Source: Clostridia bacterium (lineage in GTDB: Bacteria > Bacillota > Sulfobacillia > DUSP01). Taken from it: a stretch of DNA of 33,162 nucleotides. A model generated the notes under the pieces. The model saw nothing but the letters and a program-made list of their open reading frames with translations. It searched no databases and was not told the DNA's origin. The translations under genes and the position numbers were made by a program. Below, in pieces: positions 24,522 to 33,162 of the stretch. Each line of letters starts with the position of its first letter. Position 1 is the first letter of the stretch. The stretch lies in assembly GCA_012842575.1 (NCBI GenBank), contig DUSP01000133.1:1-33162 (forward strand). The letters are read 5' to 3'.

Positions 24522-27305
24522 ATGGTGTCCAAGGGTTCCAAGAAGTCAAAAAGTCTCGGCAAACGCCCTTCCTCCGGAGGCGACCGGCGCAGGGACATGG
24601 CGGCGCACGTTATAGCAAGTAGCAAAGGAGTCACGACAAAGGCGGGCGCCGGGAGGCTTGGCGGGAAAAGAGGCATTGAGTCCGAGGCCACATTGGCGAA
24701 GATGGGGGCGGTCCTTTATAGGTGTCTCGACAAAGCGCTTGACGTGAGGCCATATCTCATTGGGGCCGTACCGGTGATTGTGATCGCGTCGCCGTTCTTC
24801 AGGGGGCTGTTCTTCCCCATCGAGCGGCTGATCGTGTTGCTCATAAGCCTTGCAATATTCGTTCTGTACGAGGTTTTGGTCTTAGCAGGGGGGAAAGGCC
24901 CGGCCGAGAAGAGACTCCTCGATGACCCCATGGATTGGGCCGTGTTTGGGCTCGCGTGCGCTTATGCGCTGTCGTGTCTGGTGGCTGTTAACATAAGGCA
25001 AGCGATAGGCGAAACCCTAAAGTACGTCAATTATTTTGTCCTATTTTACCTCGTCAGCGAGATCGGCCGCGGAGCCGGCGTCCTGTTCGGCTACGAAAGA
25101 AGGGGCACTACAGGGGACGCTGCGCGGATATTCGTTCCCGTCATTGGGTTGCTGCAGGCTCTTTTAGCGGGTGCGGTCGGCATCGCCGCACTGGGAGTGG
25201 GGGCGGCGGCCGGAACCTTCGTCTACAAAGGGGCTTACGAGGGCGGAAGGATAAGTTCGAGTATCCAGTATCCGAATTCGCTGGCCGCCTACTTGACCGC
25301 TGCCTTCTTCATCGGGCTTGGCCTGATGATGGCCGAGAGGGCACCGGCAAAGCGGGCGGTCTACGGGGCGGCGTCGTACCTCTTGTTCCTGCCCTTTATA
25401 TTCACGTACTCGCGCGGTGCGTACCTGGTTTTTCCGGTCGCTTTGGCCATTTTCTTGATATTGTCGCCTACGGGAAAAAGATGGGCCGCGCTTTCGTCCT
25501 TTATGGCGGTAGCCGTTACGGCCGGCATCATCACGCCGTTCTTCTATAAGGCCCTCCATCCGGGCAAAGACATACCGGTATCCGAGATCATGGTATGGGC
25601 TTCGTACATTGCGGGCATTCCGATCACCGTGGCACTTACGAGCCTTACAACTGTGTTTTCGAGGTGGCCATCGAGGCGTCAGGCTCTGACGGGGACTGCG
25701 GGTATGGCGACGGTAGTGGCGGTTGCTCTTGGGATATTTCTTTTGGCCCCCGGTCTCTTACCGCCTGCCCTGGTGGCCAGGATCAGTGCCATCAATCTTT
25801 CCCAGTCTAGCGCTATAGACCGCATTCTCTGGACCCTCGATGCCCTGAAGATCGTCGCGGATCGGCCGTTCCTCGGCGCCGGTGGCGGGGGCTGGAAGTC
25901 CCTGTACTTGGGGTATCAGAGCTGGGGTTACTGGAGTACCGAGGTTCACAATTACTTCGCGCAAACCTGGGTCGAGACGGGTACCGTGGGGCTGGGAGTT
26001 TTGGCCTGTATATGGATCCTATTTCTGGGCGGTTTGAGGCGAGGCCTTAAAGGCATTGCGGCGGCGGACGTACCGGTGGAAACGAGGTTTCTGGCGGTGG
26101 CGGTCGGTTCGTCGGCCATCGCCCTGGGCGCGCACAGCTTCATCGACTTCAACCTTTCACTGGCCGGGATAGGCTTTTATTTATGGAGTCTTTTCGGAAT
26201 CGGTGACGCCCTGTGGGGTAAAAACGGAGTGATTGCTACTGTCGATAAAGTGGCGGGCGGTACGAAGTCGAGTTCAGAGGGGGAGCGGGAATCGGGCTTA
26301 GAGTCAGGCTCAAGGCCTGGCAAGGCGGGCTTGAACTCAGGTATCAGCCCGGATTTAAGGGCGGGTTCGAAGGCGGCCTCGAAGTCATCTAAGGGCAGAA
26401 TCGCACGGGGGCCGGGTGTAGCCGCAGGGGTAATTGCTGTGGCGGTTTCCATAACGCTCCTCATCCTTGGCGGCATGCTCTTAAAAGGCGATACCTTAGG
26501 ACAGGCGGCGAGTCGGGACCTGAAGCGGGGGAAAGTCAATCAGGCCGTAGATGTCTTCAAGAAGGCGATTGCGCTCGATCCGTGGGAAGGATCTTACAGG
26601 ATTGACTATGGCAATGCGCTTTTGGCATTGGCTTTAACGAAGCAGGATCCCGCGGCTTTAACCGAGGCGAAAAAACAAATGGAACGCGGAGTAGCCCTGG
26701 AACCGTATAACCCGGTGTTCAGAACGAGTTACGGCTCGCTTCTCTTGAGATCTGGCGACATCGATGGCGGGCTGAAAGAAATCGAGCGAGCGGTCGATCT
26801 CCATCCGTATTCGGAAGCGCGGTACGAGAATTTGGCCGGAGCATATGTGGCGGTTGGAGACAACTTTGTAAGAGAAGGAAAGCCTGACGAAGCCAAGAAG
26901 TATTTTGAAAAGGTTATGAGCATTCCCCAGCGTATGAAGGAGCAGAGAGATAAGATTCCGGAGGGGGTACCCGATAGCGAGAAACTGAAGGAGATGACGC
27001 CGAAGCTCGCCCTGAGTCTCGGAGAAGCACAGGCGTTCTTGGGGCGGTATCAGGAGGCCTCGGAGGCTTTAGAGAAAGCCAGTGCAAGCGGTAACGCCAA
27101 CGTCAAATTCGAAGCAAACCTCTGGCTTGCGGCGATGACGCGCGTATCAGGCGGGGGTGCGGACAAGGCTGAAGAGTATAAGAAGCTGGCGCTTGACGCG
27201 AATCCCGACGCCGCAAAATCAGGTTCGACTGATGCCGACGCCATCATCGAGGAGATCGTGAATAGGCTGAAGAGCATGAAAGGCGAGGCGCAGCCTGAAG
27301 GGTAG
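24522..27305 (+). CDS. O-antigen ligase/polymerase-like membrane protein with C-terminal TPR domain
   Basis: Polytopic; FTYSRGAYLVFPVALAIFLIL and GAGGGGWKSLYLGYQSWGYWSTEVHNYFAQTWVETGTVGLG (Wzy_C-like), then TPR-like repeats (VDVFKKAIALDPWEGSYRIDYGNALLALA..). Confidence 0.88.
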   Translation: MVSKGSKKSKSLGKRPSSGGDRRRDMAAHVIASSKGVTTKAGAGRLGGKRGIESEATLAKMGAVLYRCLDKALDVRPYLIGAVPVIVIASPFFRGLFFPIERLIVLLISLAIFVLYEVLVLAGGKGPAEKRLLDDPMDWAVFGLACAYALSCLVAVNIRQAIGETLKYVNYFVLFYLVSEIGRGAGVLFGYERRGTTGDAARIFVPVIGLLQALLAGAVGIAALGVGAAAGTFVYKGAYEGGRISSSIQYPNSLAAYLTAAFFIGLGLMMAERAPAKRAVYGAASYLLFLPFIFTYSRGAYLVFPVALAIFLILSPTGKRWAALSSFMAVAVTAGIITPFFYKALHPGKDIPVSEIMVWASYIAGIPITVALTSLTTVFSRWPSRRQALTGTAGMATVVAVALGIFLLAPGLLPPALVARISAINLSQSSAIDRILWTLDALKIVADRPFLGAGGGGWKSLYLGYQSWGYWSTEVHNYFAQTWVETGTVGLGVLACIWILFLGGLRRGLKGIAAADVPVETRFLAVAVGSSAIALGAHSFIDFNLSLAGIGFYLWSLFGIGDALWGKNGVIATVDKVAGGTKSSSEGERESGLESGSRPGKAGLNSGISPDLRAGSKAASKSSKGRIARGPGVAAGVIAVAVSITLLILGGMLLKGDTLGQAASRDLKRGKVNQAVDVFKKAIALDPWEGSYRIDYGNALLALALTKQDPAALTEAKKQMERGVALEPYNPVFRTSYGSLLLRSGDIDGGLKEIERAVDLHPYSEARYENLAGAYVAVGDNFVREGKPDEAKKYFEKVMSIPQRMKEQRDKIPEGVPDSEKLKEMTPKLALSLGEAQAFLGRYQEASEALEKASASGNANVKFEANLWLAAMTRVSGGGADKAEEYKKLALDANPDAAKSGSTDADAIIEEIVNRLKSMKGEAQPEG

Positions 27306-27409
27306 CCCTCTAATCTCGTTCGGCGTAACCGATAACCAAACCAAAAACCAAGAGTCTAACTTGATGGTTTCCTGGTGCCTTTAACTCCCGTGACGAGGAG
27401 GTCGTGTGG

Positions 27410-28033
27410 GTGACGCCCTCGGAGATGTCCTATCTATTGGCAGCAGTAAGTGCTATTGCCACGCTTGCGGGTTTAGGTTTCGCCCTTTACGGCTTTTATA
27501 ACCTAAAATACGCGGATAGGATTGTGGAACGGAAGGTCGAGTCGCGCATGTCAATACTCAAGGAAGACCTAAGGGCATGGCAAATGAGAACGCAAGAAGC
27601 CAACCAGAAGGTTATCGCCGGCTATGCGTTGTCCATGGCGGGCAAGCATCGCGAGGCGGCCGCACTGTTCGAGGTCGCCGTGAGCATAGATCCGGAAGTA
27701 TTCAACGGGTATATCGCTCTCGGTTACGAGTATTTATCTCTTGGCGAGAAGCAGCAGGCGATAGAAGCGTTTCACAAGGCGGCAAGCCTATTTCCCGACC
27801 GCCCTGAACCTCACAATGATTTGGCACGCGTTTATGCGCAGACTGGAGAGTATAAACTCGCTCTCGACCACATCCGCGAAGCAGTGGTTCGCAAGCCTGA
27901 GGTATTGAAGGATATCGAGAAAGACCTGGTTTTTGATAGCTTGCGAAAACATTATGAAGAAGATTACAAGAGATATTGTACAGACGAGGTCGTAAACAGA
28001 GCTGGCAAAGGCAATCAGTGCTTTACAAAATAG
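27410..28033 (+). CDS. Membrane-anchored TPR protein
   Basis: N-terminal TM (LLAAVSAIATLAGLGFALYGFY), TPRs (HREAAALFEVAVSIDPEVFNGYIALGYEYLSLGEKQQAIEAFHKAASLFPD); GAGGAGG RBS. An alternative GTG start is at 27404. Confidence 0.8.
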   Translation: MTPSEMSYLLAAVSAIATLAGLGFALYGFYNLKYADRIVERKVESRMSILKEDLRAWQMRTQEANQKVIAGYALSMAGKHREAAALFEVAVSIDPEVFNGYIALGYEYLSLGEKQQAIEAFHKAASLFPDRPEPHNDLARVYAQTGEYKLALDHIREAVVRKPEVLKDIEKDLVFDSLRKHYEEDYKRYCTDEVVNRAGKGNQCFTK

Positions 28034-28541
28034 CCATGCCTCAAGGATGTAAAACTCGCCGTCGGAATTCTGCTTGTTTTCCCAAGTATCTCCGAAGAAC
28101 GCGTTATATGCCGAATATGTGAAGGTGCCTCAGCATCGTACTTTCTTCAAAACGCTGGACAAAGTGGCCACACCGCAATCAAATGACGGTCCTCGTATGT
28201 TACTGTACAATTCAGAGTAAGACGCTTGTCTGGGAGGGTATTTACCCAACCAGCTGCTCTGCTTAGACAACATGAAGCATCGTGGCGAAGTAATCTATTG
28301 TTTTAGGTCTGCCAATTAATTGTGAAAGAGGAATTTACATTAATGGGTCGAACTACCATATTGAGTGTAGGTTTTGATTAAATTTAAGGAATCGTCGCCT
28401 TGGCTGACATCATTTAAGCATCTGACTCTGAAAGTCGTAGAGAACGGATCGGCTTCTAGTTGAATTTGATAACCAAAGTGCGGGAGCGACGAAGACTAGG
28501 CTAGATGTGGTCACCATGGCTTGGTCGGAGCGAGTGGTGAA

Positions 28542-28562
28542 ACCGACTGCACTGCAGTCGGT
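28542..28562 (+). terminator. Orphan Rho-independent terminator-like hairpin
   Basis: ACCGACTGCA-C-TGCAGTCGGT followed by TTTGTGTTT; about 510 nt from the preceding CDS stop. Confidence 0.6.
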
Positions 28563-28867
28563 TTTGTGTTTCCGTAACGGCGGTAAATATTTTGGAGTCT
28601 GTATAGGCCCGTGTTTGGTTGATAGCAGTAGTTAATCGTATCTCCAAACCCGGGCACACGTATCGTTATGGCTTTCCTTCAAGTATCTGTGTCAAAGGAC
28701 TGGTTGGGAGGGTTCCACAAGGAGGTGGGGTAAAGCCAAGGCATATGGGAGCGCGTATGGGAGGTGTTTCCCGGAGGGTTTTGTCTGTGGTCATCAGCGG
28801 GGTTAGAAGCGAGCGGATGTAGGTGAAGGCCTCAAGCCCAGGTACTAGGACAAGGAGGTTCCTAAAC

Positions 28868-31800
28868 ATGAGAAAGGTGGGAAAATGGACGGCGACGGCT
28901 GCGGTGCTTAGCCTGTTGTTAGCAGTATCGCCGGTGATGTCGAACGCGGCGCTGGCCAACGAGCAGCCTGCCATCCTGGTGGTCCACGATATCGACCCGG
29001 TGGTGGAGGCCACGGATTACACAAGTGACGACAACGTTATCTGGAGCGGCGAATATGAGGGTACACTGGGAGATCTACTGCAACAAGGTGTAAGGGCAAA
29101 CCTAACCATAACGGCCAATGATACATCCACGTACACGCCCAACATCAACATCCAAATCTCATCCCCTGACACTGTCCCTAAGGCAGTCTACTGGGTGCAG
29201 GCGTGGGGCCACTGCGTTGAGGTGAGTGCGGACGAGAGTAAAGATGTGACCATCGTGGCCACGAGCGGAAAAGTCGGGGCGGATGAAATTAACGTCATCG
29301 TGGAGAGCGGTACCACCGTGAATAACGAGGAGTTGGGGGCTGCTAACCCGGTGGACATCTGGAACGCCGGCGACAATAACGCCGTCACGGGTCTCGTGAA
29401 TAATTACGGTGACTGGAAGGTGGAGGAGGTAGAGATACGGGCCCAAGGCGGCGCTGCCGCAGGGCAAACGGATCGCCTCAACTGGGTGGAGATCGGTGAA
29501 GAGCGAGTCTACGGGAACATCCAAGCGGCGATCGACACTGCCCAGCCGGGTGACACCGTACGCGTTGGGCGAGGGACGTACGAAGAAAGCGTGGTTATCT
29601 CCAAAGCCTTGAGTCTTCAAGGTGCGGGAAGCGATGAATGCACGATCATCGGTCAGGGAAGCGGGTACGGCGGTGCCGTGGAGGTGCAAGAGGGGGTCAG
29701 CGGCGTTGTCGTCGCTGGGTTGACAATCAAAGGCGAAGGCCGCGAGGCGGGCGTTTATCTGAAGGGGAAGAACTCGCAGGTGACCATAAGGGACAACGTA
29801 ATCTACGCAGGTTCGTTTGGCGGCAAGAATGCTATTCTCACAGGCGGTGGGCAATCCGACATTACCATAATCGGAAACACGCTCATCAGCGAGCAGAGGT
29901 CTGGCCAGATCTTGTATGTCAATGGTGAGGCTAGCTTGGGTTCAGACAATGCGTCCTCGAATGTGGATATCGACACCAACACATTCGAGGGCGTAGTGGG
30001 CAGCGGCGTGGTCTTGGGTACAGAGGCCAGCGGCACGATCTCCGGCAATGACTTCACTGGCAGTGGTAGCACTTATGCCCGGCTAGAGGTGTGGGTGGAT
30101 GGCGTCTCTGTCCAGGGCAACGTGTTCGGAGACACTCCCGAGGGTACCATCCAGGTACGGGACAACAGCGGAGAGCTAGACCTGGGTAGCGTCCTTCAGA
30201 ATAACGCGTTCGACCGCGCCGTGGTGGTGCGCAACAACCTGAACGAGATTTGCATCGGTAAGATATTCAGCAGCATCCAGGCCGCGATAGACGTAGCTCC
30301 GGAGAACGGGATAGTCCAGGTGGCTGCGGGAGAATACAGGGAAGGCATCACCGTTGACAAGCCCTTGACCCTGCGCGGCGCGAAGGCAGGGGTCGACGCC
30401 CGCGATAGTGGGCAGAGGGGAGGAGGAGAGTCCATCATCAACGGTTACTCCGCGGACGAAAACTACTACGTGGTGTATATCACAGCCGACGACGTTACGG
30501 TGGACGGTTTCACCATCACCAACCCGCTGTACAGTTCTACCGCGGACGCTTCGGGCGTGGTCATAGGTTCAGTGGGGCGTAATTCCAACATCACGGTGAC
30601 CAACTGTATTATCCACGACATTGGCTGCCTTGACCGCCCCGAAGTAAGCTTTGGCTCTTTCGGCGTCAACTGCGGGCCAGTGGAAGGACTTACGGTTACC
30701 AAAAACCTCATCTACAACATCAAGCATCAAGACAACGATGCCGGGGATATGGCCATTGGGATCTTCACCTGGGGCAATGACGAGCAGGACACCACCGCTA
30801 ACGTCGAGATCTCCGATAACGAGATCCACAACGTATCCTGCCCGGCTTTTGCGGCCGGTATCAGCACTGGCTATTACGGAAGAAACATCGAGGTTGGGGG
30901 CAACAATATCCACGACGTTGGCGGCTGCGGTATCTCCACGAGTTCGTATGCGCTGGGAAGCATCGGACTCAAGGGTAACACTGTGCAACGGGCTCGAACG
31001 GGTATCAGGATTGGATTTGGTGAGACCAATATAGTGGGCAATAACTTCATTGACAACGAACTGCAACTGGACGATGAATCCGGCGCAGTGGACATGAGCA
31101 CCGTGCTGGAAGCCAACACCTTCAACCCTGCCGTGGTGGTGCGCGATGCTGACGGCGAGGTCTACGTCCACAAGATCTTCAGCCGCATCAAGGACGCGGT
31201 TGCTGCGGCGGGCACCGGTGACACTGTGGAGGTCGGGCCTGGCACGTACGAGGAATCGCTTATCGCGATTGGCAAAGACGGGCTTACCATTGCTGGCGCA
31301 GGGCGTGATTACACGACTGTCGACGGCAAGGGCGCCAACCAGGTGTTTTTCGTAGAAGCTGACGGCGTGACACTGCAGGGGATGAAGATCCGAAACCCCG
31401 GTGACCCGAAAGCGGCGCGGTACGGTGTGCGGGTCGACGGCACCGTCAGCGATCTCGCTGTGGATGGCTGTACCTTCACGAATAACAGCGTGGGGATTAA
31501 GATGGCCACGACCTCCCATGTGGATGGGCTGACGGTGACAGGGTGTAGTTTCGTTGACAATACCGGACCGGGCATTTACCAGGCCAATGAAGGTAAGGCG
31601 TCGACCCTGCATAACCTGGTAGTACGGAGCTGCACTTTCGTCAGTAACGGAGACGAGTCCGGGGAGTCCGGCATATACTTGGAGGAAGTCCAGGGTGCGA
31701 CCATCGAGGGCAACGTTTTCGACGGCAACTACTGGGCCGGCGTATACGTATACAAGGCCTATACCGGGTCTAGGGAGACGGTCCAGGACGTGATCATACG

Positions 31801-33055
31801 GGGCAATACCTTCAAAGATGCGCAGCGTACGGCGATCATTTTCTGCACCCTGGGGAGCGCCCTCACCGGTCAGGGGGTCGTGATCGAAGGTAACACCATC
31901 GTGCAGGATGTGGGCAAGTTCGAACAGGGCAACTGGGGCATGATCGATGTGCGCCTGGACTCCGGATGCGACCACTCTCCAGTGTTGATCAAGGGCAACC
32001 AGGTGACGTTCACCGGTGATTTTGGTGACGGGCCGGCTACGGCTGCGTACGGGATCAAGCTGCGCGGCGGGCTAACGGACGTCACTGTCACCGAGAACAT
32101 CCTAGAGGGTGGCGAAATTGAGGGGGGTGGAAGCGAGCCTCCGTTCTCGGGGATTTGGATAAGCACAAACGACGGCTCCTGGGGTGCTATCCCTGAGGAC
32201 GCGTGCATCCGTATCACCCGCAACACCATCTCTGGTTTTGTGAACGGTGTGACCGTCTACGACCCCGTGGCTCGAGCGTACGGTGGTCTTGCCGATGATG
32301 ACATCGTGCGCCTGGGCTTCAACGCTATTGTGGATAACACCCGGTACGCCTTGCAGGGCGGGTCCGGCGGGTTCGTCGACGCCGGGTTCAACTACTGGGG
32401 TGACAACGGGCCCGACCTGATCAAGGGCGTGGCGGGCAACGTCATCGTGCAGCCGTGGTTGTACATGACTCCTGAGGAAGCGCTGGCGGGCAACGTCTCC
32501 GCGTACGGGTACACGGTGGGTCTCCGGAAAGGCTGGAACACGCTGTCCACGCCGGTTGTTCTGGCCGAGCCGAAGCTGGAGGATATCCTCCCCGGTGGTG
32601 CCGAAGGCGTGGTCCTGAGCTTCGACGAGGATCAGGCACTCTGGAAGCAAGCCAGCTGGACTGACGAACTCCAGCCTCTGCAAGGGCTCTATGTGCGGAT
32701 CGTTAATCCCGATCTTATCCAGGCTGTGCTGAGGGTCAGCACGGATTACACCGCCCCGAGCACACGCCCGGTGAAGGGTGGGCGCTGGCACCTCATCGGT
32801 CCCTCGAACGCTGGATTTGCTGCTCCCATCGAGCTAAATGAGGCGCTGTGCGGTGTCAAGTGGGCGCACGTAGTGAGTCCTGCGTTCCAGATGGAGTGGG
32901 ATCACGCTACTCCTCAGAGCGCGGAAGGCAAGGGAATGTGGCCATTCCAGGCTTACTGGCTGTACGTCCCGGAGGATGACAACCTCCCCGGCCTCGGGAA
33001 CACGCCGCTCATGCAGCCCCAAGACGTGTGGAACTCTTTGTTCGGGGAGGATTGA
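28868..33055 (+). CDS. Secreted right-handed parallel beta-helix (NosD/pectate-lyase-fold-like) surface protein
   Basis: ATG after AAGGAGGTTCCTAAAC; signal peptide (WTATAAVLSLLLAVSPVMSNAALA); repeated NIQAAIDTAQPGDTVRVGRGTYEESV-type entry motifs and many V.GN.I-type rungs. Confidence 0.88.
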   Translation: MRKVGKWTATAAVLSLLLAVSPVMSNAALANEQPAILVVHDIDPVVEATDYTSDDNVIWSGEYEGTLGDLLQQGVRANLTITANDTSTYTPNINIQISSPDTVPKAVYWVQAWGHCVEVSADESKDVTIVATSGKVGADEINVIVESGTTVNNEELGAANPVDIWNAGDNNAVTGLVNNYGDWKVEEVEIRAQGGAAAGQTDRLNWVEIGEERVYGNIQAAIDTAQPGDTVRVGRGTYEESVVISKALSLQGAGSDECTIIGQGSGYGGAVEVQEGVSGVVVAGLTIKGEGREAGVYLKGKNSQVTIRDNVIYAGSFGGKNAILTGGGQSDITIIGNTLISEQRSGQILYVNGEASLGSDNASSNVDIDTNTFEGVVGSGVVLGTEASGTISGNDFTGSGSTYARLEVWVDGVSVQGNVFGDTPEGTIQVRDNSGELDLGSVLQNNAFDRAVVVRNNLNEICIGKIFSSIQAAIDVAPENGIVQVAAGEYREGITVDKPLTLRGAKAGVDARDSGQRGGGESIINGYSADENYYVVYITADDVTVDGFTITNPLYSSTADASGVVIGSVGRNSNITVTNCIIHDIGCLDRPEVSFGSFGVNCGPVEGLTVTKNLIYNIKHQDNDAGDMAIGIFTWGNDEQDTTANVEISDNEIHNVSCPAFAAGISTGYYGRNIEVGGNNIHDVGGCGISTSSYALGSIGLKGNTVQRARTGIRIGFGETNIVGNNFIDNELQLDDESGAVDMSTVLEANTFNPAVVVRDADGEVYVHKIFSRIKDAVAAAGTGDTVEVGPGTYEESLIAIGKDGLTIAGAGRDYTTVDGKGANQVFFVEADGVTLQGMKIRNPGDPKAARYGVRVDGTVSDLAVDGCTFTNNSVGIKMATTSHVDGLTVTGCSFVDNTGPGIYQANEGKASTLHNLVVRSCTFVSNGDESGESGIYLEEVQGATIEGNVFDGNYWAGVYVYKAYTGSRETVQDVIIRGNTFKDAQRTAIIFCTLGSALTGQGVVIEGNTIVQDVGKFEQGNWGMIDVRLDSGCDHSPVLIKGNQVTFTGDFGDGPATAAYGIKLRGGLTDVTVTENILEGGEIEGGGSEPPFSGIWISTNDGSWGAIPEDACIRITRNTISGFVNGVTVYDPVARAYGGLADDDIVRLGFNAIVDNTRYALQGGSGGFVDAGFNYWGDNGPDLIKGVAGNVIVQPWLYMTPEEALAGNVSAYGYTVGLRKGWNTLSTPVVLAEPKLEDILPGGAEGVVLSFDEDQALWKQASWTDELQPLQGLYVRIVNPDLIQAVLRVSTDYTAPSTRPVKGGRWHLIGPSNAGFAAPIELNEALCGVKWAHVVSPAFQMEWDHATPQSAEGKGMWPFQAYWLYVPEDDNLPGLGNTPLMQPQDVWNSLFGED

Positions 33056-33058
33056 GCC

Positions 33059-33162
33059 ATGCAGCATCCCAGCCGGAGTAGGCCCTTGCGAGTTGCCAGT
33101 GCGCTTCTCGTCGCGCTGGTGCTGGTGACGGCGGCGGGGGTGGCGGGGGCCCAGGCGCCCCC
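33059..33162 (+). CDS. Secreted protein, N-terminus only (truncated by window end)
   Basis: MQHPSRSRPLRVASALLVALVLVTAAGVAGAQAP: signal peptide; starts 3 nt after the previous stop codon. Confidence 0.6.
   Translation, partial: MQHPSRSRPLRVASALLVALVLVTAAGVAGAQAP

Noticed and set aside
28440-28570. Possible c-di-GMP riboswitch
   Set aside because: No recognisable GEMM-I or GEMM-II consensus; only hairpins are supported.
28619-28822. 67-aa open frame upstream of the beta-helix gene
   Set aside because: No RBS, Arg/Gly-rich random-like composition, lies in the leader of the next gene.
30569-31975. 468-aa open frame on the minus strand
   Set aside because: Antisense to the repetitive beta-helix gene; repeat-driven shadow ORF.

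Overview
The 33 kb window is GC-rich and looks like a chromosome segment from a Gram-positive-type (Bacillota-like) bacterium. That taxonomic guess rests on strong AGGAGG ribosome-binding sites, SLH-domain surface proteins, a GerMN-type lipoprotein and an AbrB/PIN toxin-antitoxin pair; I could not run a search. In order it contains: the 3' end of a carboxylase gene (oxaloacetate decarboxylase alpha / pyruvate carboxylase B type); an AbrB-PIN (VapBC-like) pair; two SLH-domain surface proteins; a probable decayed gene; a MazEF-like pair; a ferritin-like protein with internal duplication; an RND efflux operon (lipoprotein adaptor, HAE1-type pump, TolC-like coiled-coil protein, TetR regulator) preceded by a perfect 22-bp palindrome at the promoter; a GerMN-domain lipoprotein; a second AbrB-PIN pair; a MATE exporter; a tiny membrane-peptide gene missing from the ORF track; an S8 subtilisin-like protease; two convergent orphan low-complexity proteins; a Wzz-like / O-antigen ligase-TPR / TPR polysaccharide cluster; and a 1.4-kaa parallel beta-helix secreted protein followed by the start of another secreted protein. 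The most interesting items are the TolC-like protein that seems to lack its beta-barrel segments, the unannotated 35-aa membrane peptide with its own RBS and terminator, the tandem GATATATC array upstream of the MATE gene, the palindromic operator over the efflux promoter, and the long leader of the first SLH gene. No tRNA, rRNA, CRISPR array or intact transposon was recognised.
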